Of a stretch of 64,000 bases of DNA, positions 24,479 to 33,834 are shown in pieces. The notes under the pieces were generated by a model. The model saw only the letters and a list, made by a program, of their open reading frames with translations, had not been told where the DNA came from and did not search any database. This DNA comes from Rhizobium redzepovicii. Lineage in GTDB: Bacteria; Pseudomonadota; Alphaproteobacteria; Rhizobiales; Rhizobiaceae. The position numbers and the translations under genes were made by a program. Every line of letters begins with the position of its first letter. The first letter of the stretch is position 1. The DNA is taken from the NCBI RefSeq assembly GCF_019793435.1, contig NZ_JAILYH010000017.1, forward strand, positions 113,359 to 177,358. Direction: 5' to 3'.

Positions 24479-25021
24479 TTACTGTCCCGTCGGGACGCCG
24501 GCGGGCTGAGCCGGTGCCGGCGCGGCCGGAGTAGCGGGCGCTGCCGGGGCAGTCGTTGCCGGAGCCGTCGCTGAAGGTTCGCTGGCAGCCGGAGCCGCCG
24601 GAGCGGTCATTGCCGGAGCGCCAGTTGCTGGAGGTTGAGCGGCGGGAGCCTGCGGTGCAGGCGCTGCCGCGCCGCTGCTCGGAACGCCGTTGCCGGCCGG
24701 CTGGCTTGCCGGAGGCTGCGCGCCGCCGCCGAGCGAATCGAGAATGCCGTTGCCCTGGCCGCCCGTTGCCGGAATGCGGTCGAGAATATCGCTCGGGCGG
24801 CCTTGGTAACGCGTCAGAATGCCGAGGCCGAGCGAGGTGATGAAGAACAGGGTCGCAAGGATCGCGGTGGTGCGCGTCAGCGCATTGGCCGTGCCGCGTG
24901 CCGACATGAAGCCGGAACCGCCGCCGATGCCGAGGCCGCCGCCTTCCGAGCGCTGGATGAGCACGACGCCGACGAGGGCGAGCACGATCATGAGATGAAT
25001 GACAATCAATACGGTCTGCAT
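24479..25021 (-). CDS. secG: Preprotein translocase subunit SecG
   Basis: A 180-residue SecG, an accessory subunit of the SecYEG protein export channel. Two membrane helices (about 3-22 and 53-72) flank the conserved loop QRSEGGGLGIGGGSG. The remaining 105 residues form a Pro/Ala/Gln-rich tail, much longer than the roughly 110-residue enterobacterial protein; such low-complexity extensions are common in alphaproteobacteria. tpiA lies upstream on the same strand. Confidence 0.95.
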   Translation of the reverse strand: MQTVLIVIHLMIVLALVGVVLIQRSEGGGLGIGGGSGFMSARGTANALTRTTAILATLFFITSLGLGILTRYQGRPSDILDRIPATGGQGNGILDSLGGGAQPPASQPAGNGVPSSGAAAPAPQAPAAQPPATGAPAMTAPAAPAASEPSATAPATTAPAAPATPAAPAPAQPAGVPTGQ

Positions 25022-25161
25022 GGGTCCAGTCCTGCCCGCCTGGAGACGGACAAAGTTAAGAATTCTGGCGGCTCTTTACATGAGGCTTTCATCTATTCCA
25101 AGCCCTTGGGCCCGGAATAAGCCTCGGGACAAACGAATAACCCGGGAATAAAAAGAATGCC

Positions 25162-25932
25162 TCAGGCGAGCAGCGCCTCATAGGCCCGGTAGATGGCGAG
25201 GAAGTCGGCCGCTTTCAAGCTCGCCCCGCCGATCAGCGCGCCGTCGACATTGGCGATGCCCATCAGTTCCCCGGCATTGGCCGGCTTGACCGAGCCGCCA
25301 TAGAGAAGACGCATCTTGCGGCCTTCCCCGCCGAAGCGGGCCGCGAGTTCGGCCCGCATGAAGGCGTGTGCCTTTTCGACATCGCCCGCCGTCGGCGTCA
25401 CACCGGTACCGATAGCCCAGATCGGCTCATAGGCAATGACGGTGTTCTCAGCGGTGGCGCCGTCCGGAACCGAGGCGGAAAGCTGACGTTTGATGACGTC
25501 GAGCGCCTGGCCTGTGCGGCGCTCATCGGCCGTCTCGCCGATGCAGATGATCGCCGTCAGCCCGGCGGCAAAGGCAGCCTCCGCCTTGGCGCGGACCAGA
25601 TGATCCGTCTCGGCATGGTCGGTGCGCCGCTCGGAGTGGCCGACAATGACATAAGTGCCGAAACAATCGGCAATCATCTCGGCCGAGATGTCGCCGGTAT
25701 GCGCGCCCGACGGGTTCTGATGGCAGTCCTGAGCGCCGATCGCAAGCGGGCTGTCGGTGCAGAGCGCCGTCGCCACATAAAGCAGCGTCGCCGGCGGGCA
25801 GATCAGCGCTTCGACCTTGTCGGCAAGCGGCGCGGAAACGCCCTCGGCGATCGCCTTGATCTGATCCAGGGAGGCACGCATGCCATTCATTTTCCAGTTT
25901 CCCGCCACGAGCGGGCGCACGTCAGGTGTCAT
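25162..25932 (-). CDS. tpiA: Triosephosphate isomerase
   Basis: The 256-residue enzyme interconverts dihydroxyacetone phosphate and glyceraldehyde 3-phosphate. AGNWKMNG near residue 10 holds the catalytic lysine, IVGHSERR near 97 the histidine, AYEPIWAIGTG near 167 the glutamate, and LYGGSVKPAN the phosphate-binding loop. The start at 25932 gives the standard length. A second tpiA may exist elsewhere, as rhizobia often carry two. Confidence 0.97.
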   Translation of the reverse strand: MTPDVRPLVAGNWKMNGMRASLDQIKAIAEGVSAPLADKVEALICPPATLLYVATALCTDSPLAIGAQDCHQNPSGAHTGDISAEMIADCFGTYVIVGHSERRTDHAETDHLVRAKAEAAFAAGLTAIICIGETADERRTGQALDVIKRQLSASVPDGATAENTVIAYEPIWAIGTGVTPTAGDVEKAHAFMRAELAARFGGEGRKMRLLYGGSVKPANAGELMGIANVDGALIGGASLKAADFLAIYRAYEALLA

Positions 25933-26056
25933 GCCAGCCTTCCAAATTCTGCGTATGCCTTGGGCCATATCAAAAGCGCGCGGCAAAGAAAAGCATCATG
26001 CCCTTGACGTAAGGGGAATCTCGGCGATCCCGCCTAATTTCTGCGAAATTCAACCG

Positions 26057-26956
26057 CTAACCAGCAAGAAACCAGTTCAAGACCCGGCGCCAGTCGATCA
26101 TCCGGATCGGCGTCCCGTGATTGCCGGTCTGAAACAGCGTGAAGTGCGTCGGATATTTGGCCTTGTGCAGGCTTTTGAACAGCGCCTGCTGGGTGCTGGC
26201 GGCATAGACCGGGTCGCGGCTGCCATGGGCGAACCAGAGCGGCAGCTTCGCCTTGTAGAAGCCGCTCCTGGTGAAATCGGGATCGGTGACGCCGCTCATG
26301 ACAAGCATGCCCTTCAGCCGCTGGACGCTGCCCTCGTCGCGCGCAATGCCCCAGCACACCTGGCTGCCCATCGAGGCGCAGGACAGGATGATCGGCCGGC
26401 CCGGCGATTGGGCGCTGGCATAGCGGATGAGGCCGGCGATCGCCGCAACGCCGTTGCTGTCGAAACTCCGGACGGTCGGTGAATAATAAACGCCGCCATT
26501 CCCGGCGACGAGGTTCTTCAGCCGGTTGAAATTGCCGCCGAAGCTGTAGTCGTTGGCGCCGAGCCGGCGATCGCCGTCGCGGCCATGGATGAAAATCACC
26601 GTGAAGGCGGCATTCTGTGCCTGTCCCACCCTGGTGACATCGAGCCTGACGCCGTCCAGAGACAGCGTCTCGTCGACCTGGGCCTTGCGGATGCCGAGCG
26701 CCACATATTTTTGCTGCACCCGTTTTTGCGGGATCTGGTCGCGGTCGTTGATATCGCGCATCTCGTCATAGTCGATGACCTCGAAGGCGCCGTCATCGCC
26801 CGTCTGCAAGATGGCCTGCTTCGAAAACAGATCGTCCTTGAACGGCGGCAGCACATCGCCCGCCCGCGCCGGGCCGACAGCGGAAAGGACAGCCGCGGAT
26901 AGAAAAAACGCCGCAATTGCAGTGATGATGGTGTAATGACTTGTGGACATTCGCAT
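26057..26956 (-). CDS. Exported alpha/beta-hydrolase family protein
   Basis: A 299-residue secreted protein: residues 1-33 form a signal peptide ending ...VGPARAG. The core has FTVIFIHGRDGDRR (oxyanion-side strand), a nucleophile elbow SCASMGSQ in which the first Gly of GxSxG is Cys, an aspartate region AHGSRDPVY, and a late histidine in TGNHGTP, so a full Ser-Asp-His triad is present. The start at 26956 (MRMSTSH) fits the signal peptide. The substrate is unknown. The gene is divergent from parE. Confidence 0.8.
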   Translation of the reverse strand: MRMSTSHYTIITAIAAFFLSAAVLSAVGPARAGDVLPPFKDDLFSKQAILQTGDDGAFEVIDYDEMRDINDRDQIPQKRVQQKYVALGIRKAQVDETLSLDGVRLDVTRVGQAQNAAFTVIFIHGRDGDRRLGANDYSFGGNFNRLKNLVAGNGGVYYSPTVRSFDSNGVAAIAGLIRYASAQSPGRPIILSCASMGSQVCWGIARDEGSVQRLKGMLVMSGVTDPDFTRSGFYKAKLPLWFAHGSRDPVYAASTQQALFKSLHKAKYPTHFTLFQTGNHGTPIRMIDWRRVLNWFLAG

Positions 26957-27176
26957 TCGGATGGTTCCTGAAGCCTGCCGCCGCTTGCCATTCGGCGCCC
27001 AGCAACGCAAATCATGTGTGAAAAGCCCGCCAAAACTGGCAGTGTCGCGTATAGAGGTGCTTTCTGGCAAAATCTGCCTGATTCGCAAACGTGACATGAA
27101 ATGCGGTGATTTTGGGTCGGCGGAGGATGCAAGCCCCAAGCCAGACCCAAGACAGGATGAAGATCTGAACGGCTCC

Positions 27177-29291
27177 ATGGACGATAGCAACGACCTCTTT
27201 TCCGGAATGCCCCTCTCTGAAAAACGCGAGGAGGCGCAGAAGCCTGCGGCTGCGGCCGAACGGCCGCCGGTGGCGGCTGCGCCGGCTGCTGCCCCACCTG
27301 CTGCTGGAGTCCCCTCTGCTGCGGGAGCCTCTGCGCGCCCGGCACCCACTGCGTCGAACTCGGACGAGTACGGCGCCTCGTCGATCCGCGTCCTCGAAGG
27401 CCTCGAGCCGGTGCGCATGCGCCCGGGCATGTATATCGGCGGCACCGACGAAAAGGCGTTGCATCACCTCTTTGCCGAAGTCATCGACAACGCGATGGAC
27501 GAGGCAGTTGCCGGACACGCCAATTTCATCGAGGTCTATCTTGACCTCGAAGGTTATCTCACCGTCTCCGACAACGGCCGCGGCATCCCGGTCGAGAACC
27601 ATCCCCAGGTGCCGGGCAAGTCGACGCTCGAAGTCATCATGACCAAGCTGCATGCCGGCGGCAAATTCGACGGCAAGGCCTACGAGACCTCGGGCGGTCT
27701 GCACGGCGTCGGTGTTTCGGTCGTCAACGCGCTGTCCGACGACCTCGAAGTGGAAGTGGCACGCAACCGCAAGCTCTACCGCCAGCGCTTCTCCCGCGGC
27801 CTGCCACAGGGCGGGCTTCAAGAATTGGGCGACGTCCACAATCGCCGTGGCACCCGCGTGCGCTTCCATCCCGACCCCCAGATCTTCGGGGATCACATGA
27901 AGTTCGATGCCGCCCGAGTGTTCCGGATGGCGCGCTCGAAGGCCTATCTGTTCGGCGGCGTCGAAATCCGCTGGAGCTGCGAGCAGGGCGTCTTGCCCGA
28001 AGGCTCCGAGGTCCCTGACAAGGCGGTCTTCCACTTCCCCGGCGGCCTGAAGGACTATCTCCAGGCGACGATGGGTAAGGAATTCACCGTCACCCGCGAG
28101 ATCTTCGCCGGCAAGACCGAGAAAACCAGCGGTCATGGCTCGATGGAATGGGCGATCACCTGGTATGGCGGCGATCCGCAGGTGCATTCCTATTGCAACA
28201 CCATCCCGACCCCCGAAGGCGGCACGCATGAGGCCGGCCTGCGCATCGCGCTGACCAAGGGCCTGAAGGCCTATGCCGAGCTGACGCAGAACAAGCGCGC
28301 CGCGCAGATCACCACCGATGACGTGATGATCTCGGCCGTCGGCATGCTGTCGGTCTTCATCCGCGAACCGGAATTCGTCGGCCAGACCAAGGACAAGCTC
28401 GCGACCGTCGAGGCCCAGCGCATCGTCGAGAATGCGTTGCGCGATCCCTTCGACCATTATCTTGCCGACAACCCGAACGAGTCGGCCAAGCTGCTCGACT
28501 GGGTGATCGAGCGCGCCGAGGAGCGGCTGCGCCGCCGCAAGGAAAAGGAAGTCAACCGCAAGACGGCGGTGCGCAAGTTGCGCCTGCCCGGCAAGCTCGC
28601 CGACTGCTCGCAGAACACCGCCGAAGGCGCCGAACTCTTCATCGTCGAGGGTGATTCGGCAGGCGGTTCGGCCAAGCAGGCGCGCAACCGCGCCAACCAG
28701 GCAATTCTGCCGCTGCGCGGCAAGATTCTCAACGTTGCCAGCGCCGGCCGCGAAAAACTCGGAGCCAACCAGCAGCTTGCCGATCTCATCCAGGCGCTCG
28801 GCTGCGGCACCCGGTCGAAATACCGCGACGAAGATCTGCGCTACGAGCGCATCATCGTCATGACCGATGCCGACGTCGACGGCGCCCACATCGCCTCGCT
28901 GCTCATCACCTTCTTCTATCAGGAGATGCCGGAACTGGTGCGCGGCGGCCACCTCTTCCTCGCCGTGCCGCCACTCTACAAGATCACCCAAGGGTCGAAA
29001 TCCGCCTATGCCCGCGACGACAATCATCGCGCCGAGCTGATGCAGACGGAGTTCAAGGGCAAGGCCAAGGTCGAGATCAGTCGCTTCAAAGGTCTCGGCG
29101 AAATGATGCCCGCCCAGCTCAAGGAAACCACAATGGATCCGTCCAAACGCACCCTGCTCAAGGTGCTGATCGACGAGGTGGATTTCGAGGGCACTCGCAG
29201 CGCTGTCGACGATCTGATGGGCACCAAGCCGGAAGCCCGCTTCCGCTTCATCCAGGAACGCGCGGCCTTCGCCGAGAACCTCGATATTTAA
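27177..29291 (+). CDS. parE: DNA topoisomerase IV subunit B
   Basis: The 704-residue ATPase subunit of topoisomerase IV, which decatenates daughter chromosomes together with ParC. GHKL ATPase motifs are EVIDNAMDEA (Asn105) and DNGRGIPVE (122-130). The TOPRIM domain shows IVEGDSAGGSA near 490 and MTDADVDGAH near 562. The first 65 residues are an Ala/Pro-rich, poorly conserved extension, as in other rhizobial ParE. The start at 27177 is preferred; upstream in-frame codons have no family similarity. The lack of the GyrB-type insertion supports ParE over GyrB. Confidence 0.95.
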   Translation: MDDSNDLFSGMPLSEKREEAQKPAAAAERPPVAAAPAAAPPAAGVPSAAGASARPAPTASNSDEYGASSIRVLEGLEPVRMRPGMYIGGTDEKALHHLFAEVIDNAMDEAVAGHANFIEVYLDLEGYLTVSDNGRGIPVENHPQVPGKSTLEVIMTKLHAGGKFDGKAYETSGGLHGVGVSVVNALSDDLEVEVARNRKLYRQRFSRGLPQGGLQELGDVHNRRGTRVRFHPDPQIFGDHMKFDAARVFRMARSKAYLFGGVEIRWSCEQGVLPEGSEVPDKAVFHFPGGLKDYLQATMGKEFTVTREIFAGKTEKTSGHGSMEWAITWYGGDPQVHSYCNTIPTPEGGTHEAGLRIALTKGLKAYAELTQNKRAAQITTDDVMISAVGMLSVFIREPEFVGQTKDKLATVEAQRIVENALRDPFDHYLADNPNESAKLLDWVIERAEERLRRRKEKEVNRKTAVRKLRLPGKLADCSQNTAEGAELFIVEGDSAGGSAKQARNRANQAILPLRGKILNVASAGREKLGANQQLADLIQALGCGTRSKYRDEDLRYERIIVMTDADVDGAHIASLLITFFYQEMPELVRGGHLFLAVPPLYKITQGSKSAYARDDNHRAELMQTEFKGKAKVEISRFKGLGEMMPAQLKETTMDPSKRTLLKVLIDEVDFEGTRSAVDDLMGTKPEARFRFIQERAAFAENLDI

Positions 29292-29298
29292 AGCATCT

Positions 29299-29350
29299 GC
29301 GGCCCGCGCCGAACTGGAGTAGAGATACCGTTCGGCGCGGCCGCCATTTT
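29299..29350 (+). terminator. Probable terminator of parE
   Basis: A long stem (GCGGCCCGCGCCGAAC with GTTCGGCGCGGCCGC, one bulged C) with a 15-base loop starts eight bases after the parE stop and is followed by CATTTT. The T-run is short. Confidence 0.6.
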
Positions 29351-29459
29351 AGCATCTGCGATTTCACGGAACTGACGAAGAACCGTAACAACTCCGTAAA
29401 ACAACCGGCGCATGAAGCGGTCGGCGTGCGGCCTCCCCTTGGGAAGAGCGGCAGCGCCG

Positions 29460-29621
29460 GTTCGAGCAATCGGCCTCGTCCCCGACAATATCGAGGCCAC
29501 GTCGCTCGGCAAGGCCAAGGATGGAACCGACGTCTTCATTCTCGGCTCCGACAATAATTTCTCGGCCGCCCAGAAGACGCAGTTCTACGCTTTCAAGATT
29601 TTGCGCCGTCCGCAACAGTAA
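29460..29621 (+). pseudogene. C-terminal remnant of an esterase-like/phytase-family protein
   Basis: The frame ending at 29621 reads LVPDNIEATSLG, then TDVFILGSDNNFSAAQKTQ, then FYAFKIL. This resembles the extreme C-terminus of the periplasmic 'esterase-like activity of phytase' family, where D-N-x-E-G ... L-x-L-V-S-D-N-N-F-x-x-x-Q-x-T-Q-F is conserved. Only about 50 of the usual 300 or more residues remain and no signal peptide or upstream part is visible, so it is a relic. Recognition is by eye. Confidence 0.5.
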
Positions 29622-29736
29622 GATATCGGCTCTGACGGCCGAATAGCGACGCTTTGTATACGCTTTCATGGTGCGGACCTTGAAACCGCCGGGTTCATAG
29701 CCCATAACCAGAAGACAAGAATAAGAAGAGGCGCGC

Positions 29737-30954
29737 GTGGGTGTGTTCGACCGTCAGAAAAGCAATCATGAACCACGATGGCTCGGATCATCGGCGCCGA
29801 CACGCACACCGCTGATTCCTTCCATTTCGGCGGCGCGCTGGCTGTTGGTTCTGATCGTCGCGGCCGGCGTTTACTTCTTCTACGGTTTCCTCGTGCCGGT
29901 GCTGGCAGCCCTGGTCATCGGTTTCGCCAGCTGGCCGCTCTACCGCAAGCTTCTTGCCCGCGTCGGCGGCAATACGACGGTCGCCGCGACGATCGCCATC
30001 ATCATGATCGTCACTTTCCTGGTCATCCCGATCGGGCTTGCGGTCACCTATACGACGGGTGAAGTGCGTACCTGGGTTGCCTGGGCAATCCATGCCAACC
30101 GCTCCGGCGCCCCGACACCGGCCTGGATCGTCGCCCTGCCTTGGGCCGGCGCCTATCTCGATGAAGTCTGGACCAAATATATCGGCAGCCCCGGCGCCTT
30201 GGGCGAAGTGATACAGGCCGTCAGCGGCGCCAATATCGGCAATATCTACCGTGCCGTGCTTGCGGCCGGCGGCGGTGCATTCCACCTCCTGCTGACACTT
30301 CTCTTCATGCTGATCGCGCTGTTCTTCGTCTATCGCGACGGTTTTTCCTTCTCCAAGCAGATCGACATGCTCGGCGAGCGCATCCTGCCGAACCGCTGGG
30401 AGCGCATTTCCCGCGTCGTGCCGGCGACGATCAGTTCCACCGTCATGGGCATGACGCTGATTGCGATCGGCGAAGGCATCGTGCTTGGCGTGGCTTACTG
30501 GATCGCCGGCGTGCCGTCGCCCGTCACGCTCGGCGTGTTGACGGGCGTGATGGCGCTGATACCGGGCGGTGCGCCGCTTTCCTTCACGCTGGTCTCAATC
30601 TATCTCCTGGCAAGCGGCTCGCATGTCGCCGGCATCGGTCTTTTCGTCTGGGGAACGGTCGAGCTCTTCATCGTCGACAAGACGTTGCGGCCGAAGCTCG
30701 TCGGCGGTCCGATCAAGCTGCCCTTCCTGCCGACCTTCTTCGGCCTCGTCGGCGGCGTCAAGACGATGGGCTTCCTCGGCCTCTTCATCGGCCCGGTACT
30801 GATGGCGCTGATCGTCGCCATCTGGCGCGAATGGATCCACGAGGCCCGCAATGCCGATAAGGGCGAAACGGGACCGCAGATCCTTATCGACGAACAGGCG
30901 CCGCCGCCGTCGCCCGGAACGCCGAAAACGCTTCCCCGTATCGCTGAAGGCTGA
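29737..30954 (+). CDS. AI-2E family (PerM/YdiK-like) membrane transporter
   Basis: A 405-residue inner-membrane protein. About eight hydrophobic segments are seen: two near residues 32-75, one near 80-105, then after a soluble stretch a group from about 185 to 385. The conserved C-terminal motifs G-x-x-x-L-I-P-G-G (GVMALIPGGAPLS) and FGLVGGVKTMGFLGLFIGPV define the family. Members export varied small molecules or act as Na+/H+ exchangers; the name from autoinducer-2 export does not fix the substrate. The GTG at 29737 is taken as the start, with GAAGAGG upstream. Confidence 0.9.
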   Translation: MGVFDRQKSNHEPRWLGSSAPTRTPLIPSISAARWLLVLIVAAGVYFFYGFLVPVLAALVIGFASWPLYRKLLARVGGNTTVAATIAIIMIVTFLVIPIGLAVTYTTGEVRTWVAWAIHANRSGAPTPAWIVALPWAGAYLDEVWTKYIGSPGALGEVIQAVSGANIGNIYRAVLAAGGGAFHLLLTLLFMLIALFFVYRDGFSFSKQIDMLGERILPNRWERISRVVPATISSTVMGMTLIAIGEGIVLGVAYWIAGVPSPVTLGVLTGVMALIPGGAPLSFTLVSIYLLASGSHVAGIGLFVWGTVELFIVDKTLRPKLVGGPIKLPFLPTFFGLVGGVKTMGFLGLFIGPVLMALIVAIWREWIHEARNADKGETGPQILIDEQAPPPSPGTPKTLPRIAEG

Positions 30955-30972
30955 ACCGACCTTCGTAAACCG

Positions 30973-31431
30973 TCATCCCAGCCGCTTTTCCATAAACAGG
31001 CTGAGCGGATCCGACAGATAAGCGCCGAAGGCTTCGATGTCCTGGTAACCGTATTTGCGGTAGAGCGCGATCGCCTCGGGCTGGTAGATGCCGGTTTCGA
31101 GCCGGATCGCCGTCAGCCGCTTTTCGCTGGCGATCGTTTCAAGCGCATTCATCAGGCCGCTGGCGATCTTGAGCCCCCTCGCCTCGGGATCGACGAACAT
31201 CCGCTTGATCTCCGCCGTGCCGTCGCCGGCCTCGACCAGCGCGCAGCAGCCGACGATCGCATCGCCGTTGCGCGCGACCAGGAAGCTTACCGAAGGCTTC
31301 TCGAGCAAGGAGAGGTCGACCAGATGGTTGCTCTCGGCGGGATAGAGCGACCCTGCATAGGCATCGGAAAGATCGAGAAGCCGGACGACGCCGTCCTGAC
31401 GCGGCGGCTCCAGGGCGATGGTGACGGACAT
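30973..31431 (-). CDS. GNAT family N-acetyltransferase
   Basis: A 152-residue acetyltransferase. The acetyl-CoA motif A runs IKRMFVDPEARGLKIASGLMN (about residues 81-101), and ALYRKYGYQDIEAFGAYL near 130-147 is the motif-B tyrosine region. The fold closely follows the small PhnO/YncA-like group. The substrate is unknown. AGAGGGAG precedes the ATG at 31431. The gene converges on the AI-2E transporter gene with 18 bp between. Confidence 0.92.
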   Translation of the reverse strand: MSVTIALEPPRQDGVVRLLDLSDAYAGSLYPAESNHLVDLSLLEKPSVSFLVARNGDAIVGCCALVEAGDGTAEIKRMFVDPEARGLKIASGLMNALETIASEKRLTAIRLETGIYQPEAIALYRKYGYQDIEAFGAYLSDPLSLFMEKRLG

Positions 31432-31560
31432 GCTCCCTCTTTCTGCTGGCGCAGCGCACAATTTTTCCCGACATGACCAAGAGTTAATGCCCCTGCCTTC
31501 ATTCGGTTGGAATTGCGCCCTCTAAGACGATGACATGCTCAATAGCCAAGGAGGCAAAAT

Positions 31561-31971
31561 ATGCAAGCGGTGCTGATCGCGATGACCATTCTCGGTTGCG
31601 ACGATTCCATCAGCCAGTGCAGCTATGTCGCGACGGTCGACAAACGCTGGGAGACGGTTGCCGCCTGCGATGCCGAAGCCGAACGTCGCCTGAAAACCTA
31701 TGCCAATGTCAGCTATCCCTCGGTTATTGCAGTCTGCGAGGCGCCGAAAGCCATTGCTGCCACCGAACCGCCAAAGCCGGCGCCCGTGCCGCCGGCCGTT
31801 CCCGAAACGGCCGAACAGCACCCGCAGGGGCTGCGTGGCTTTGCCGACGACATTGCAGGAAAGGTCCGCGACCATCTGCCCACCGGCCGGAGCGTCAAGG
31901 ACACGCTCGCCAAACCGGTGCATTTCGTCTCTGCCAGCTACTCCTGGGTCGTGACACGGCTGGCCGACTAA
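31561..31971 (+). CDS. Conserved hypothetical protein (136 aa)
   Basis: AAGGAGGC sits just before the ATG, giving a strong start. Four cysteines lie in the first 60 residues (CDDSISQC, ACDAEAE, AVCEAP), suggesting disulfides; the N-terminus is weakly hydrophobic (MQAVLIAMTILG), so export is possible but not certain. A Pro/Ala linker (about 62-80) precedes a C-terminal domain. Such proteins occur across rhizobia without known function. The stop overlaps the convergent DUF2336 gene by four bases. Confidence 0.75.
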   Translation: MQAVLIAMTILGCDDSISQCSYVATVDKRWETVAACDAEAERRLKTYANVSYPSVIAVCEAPKAIAATEPPKPAPVPPAVPETAEQHPQGLRGFADDIAGKVRDHLPTGRSVKDTLAKPVHFVSASYSWVVTRLAD

Positions 31972-33143
31972 GCCGCCGCAAGCGCCGCATAGACACGAGC
32001 CGATTGCCGCTGTTCGGCGACCCCAAGCTTTTCCACCATGTCGAGCAGCTCGCCGACCGCGCCATGTGCGCCGTCATGATGGCGGAATTTTTCCAGAAGT
32101 CGGCCGCAGACAGTGCCGAGCACGCTGCCCGGCGCTCTTCTGGCGGCCTCACGCCACAGGAGCGTCGCCTCGACGAAGATTACGCTAATATCCCTGGGCA
32201 GGCCGGCGGATTCGTAGAGCGCACGCACCGCATGCATGCGCCCGGTTGCCAGGATCGAGCGCACCCGGCGCTCGCCGCAACCCGTCAGATCGACGATCGC
32301 GCCCGCGAAAAAATCGACCTTGCCGGCGCAGAGCGTATGCATGAGGAAGGACGGCGTCAGCTGGCCGTTGAGGCGCAGATGTTCGACGAGGTCGGGGATT
32401 TCGCGCGGCGCAATGTCGCCGGCGATCGAAACAATGGCAGCCTCGGTCGCCTCGCGGCTGATGCGCTGCAGCCGCTGCAGACCGATCGCCGCCTGGGCGA
32501 GCGGCAGGCCGACCAGTGCATTGCTGACATGCTGAGTGAGCAACTGGCGGGTATCGGCGGGAAGATCGCTGCGGTCGAGAAGCAGGTTGCGGATGTCGCA
32601 GCCGTCGCCGAGTCGCTCGGCGATACGTTTCAGGGATTGGCCGGAGATCACCGCGCCGTCGTTTTCGAGCAGGCAGAGCAGCTCTTCCTCGTCGCCGACT
32701 TCCGCAAGCGCTGCGGAAACCGGGCGCGTCACATGCGCCCTCGCCGCGATCAGCATGCGGGTGGCGCCGTTGCCGCGCGCGGCAAGATCGACGAGATCGG
32801 CATCGCTCAAAAGCGGCGAACAGGTCACCGCATGGCAGGCGACTTCGGGCTGGTCTTCGGCAAGCGAAAGAATCAGGCTGCGCGGCGCATCGGGCGACCA
32901 GGCTATCGCCTCGGCTAGTGCCAGCCGGACGCGCGGCGACGGATCGTCGAGCAGAAAGGTCATCGCCATCTCGGCTGCCGACCGCTCGTCTCCCGTCATC
33001 TCCGACTGCAGATAGGCCCGCCCGAGCGCGTTTGCGGCCCGGGCCCGGTCACCGGTTTTGGCCGTTTCGATCCACCGAAGGAAAGCTTCTATGATCACGC
33101 GACGCCCCAGCACTTGAACGCGATTCCCTTGCGTTTCATTCAA
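31968..33143 (-). CDS. DUF2336 domain-containing protein
   Basis: A 391-residue, largely alpha-helical protein with HEAT-like repeats: GDRARAANALGRAYLQSEM near 30 and DPSPRVRLALAEAIAWSPDAPRSLI near 67-90 are typical of DUF2336, a family restricted largely to alphaproteobacteria. No enzymatic motif is visible. Scaffolding or regulatory roles are likely for such repeats, but none is demonstrated here. Confidence 0.85.
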   Translation of the reverse strand: MNETQGNRVQVLGRRVIIEAFLRWIETAKTGDRARAANALGRAYLQSEMTGDERSAAEMAMTFLLDDPSPRVRLALAEAIAWSPDAPRSLILSLAEDQPEVACHAVTCSPLLSDADLVDLAARGNGATRMLIAARAHVTRPVSAALAEVGDEEELLCLLENDGAVISGQSLKRIAERLGDGCDIRNLLLDRSDLPADTRQLLTQHVSNALVGLPLAQAAIGLQRLQRISREATEAAIVSIAGDIAPREIPDLVEHLRLNGQLTPSFLMHTLCAGKVDFFAGAIVDLTGCGERRVRSILATGRMHAVRALYESAGLPRDISVIFVEATLLWREAARRAPGSVLGTVCGRLLEKFRHHDGAHGAVGELLDMVEKLGVAEQRQSARVYAALAAA

Positions 33144-33219
33144 TGCTGCGACCGTAGCGGCAAAAGGTTTAAGATTGGTTCACCATATTTCTTAAGCCTT
33201 TGTATGCCTTGCGACCGAT

Positions 33220-33834
33220 CTAAACCTTCGGCAGATGCGGCCGGAACATCTCGAAAACATCGCTGCCTTCGCTGTAATCCATGTAACCCATGCGGGCCAC
33301 AGGCCGGGCGATCGACATGTCGAGGCGGCCATTTCTGACGATCGTCTCGTCGATGCGGATACCGACCACCTCGCCGAAGACAAGGACGTTTTCCGACGGC
33401 GCGCCGGACAGCGTCTTCGGCTCCATGATCTCGGTGACCCTGCATTCGAGCACCGCGAAAGCCTCGCCGACATAGGGCGCGTCGATGAGTTCGGCCTGCT
33501 TCGCCGTCAGGCCGGCAAAGTCGAATTCGCTCTCGCCATAGGGCAGCGCCGCCGAGGAGAGGTTCATCTTCTCGGCGAGATCGCGACCGACGAAATTGCA
33601 GGTGAAGACGCCGGTCTCGGCCGCGTTGCGCTGGCTGTCCTTGCGTCCGGCGGATGAAAACATCACCAGCTTCGGCCGGTCGGCGACGGCATTGAAGAAG
33701 GAATAGGGGGCAAGGTTGATCGAACCGTCCCTGCCCTTGCTGCCGATCCAGCCGATCGGGCGCGGCGACACGATCGCCTTGAATGGATCATGCGCCAGTC
33801 CGTGCCGGTTGTCGTCGGTGGTGTAAAACATCAT
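33220..33834 (-). CDS. Flavin reductase-like FMN-binding protein
   Basis: A 204-residue protein of the FMN-binding split-barrel (flavoredoxin/DIM6) family: HDPFKAIVSPRPIGWIGS near residues 15-32, the NLAPYSFFNAV motif near 40-50 and DSQRNAAETGVFTCNFV are characteristic. It binds FMN and probably reduces flavin or a small aromatic substrate. The start ATG overlaps the nitroreductase stop as ATGA, so both are made together; two flavoproteins acting on one pathway is a reasonable inference. Confidence 0.9.
   Translation of the reverse strand: MMFYTTDDNRHGLAHDPFKAIVSPRPIGWIGSKGRDGSINLAPYSFFNAVADRPKLVMFSSAGRKDSQRNAAETGVFTCNFVGRDLAEKMNLSSAALPYGESEFDFAGLTAKQAELIDAPYVGEAFAVLECRVTEIMEPKTLSGAPSENVLVFGEVVGIRIDETIVRNGRLDMSIARPVARMGYMDYSEGSDVFEMFRPHLPKV

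Noticed and set aside
27012..29027. 671-codon minus-strand frame across parE
   Set aside because: Antisense shadow with biased composition and no family-like motifs.
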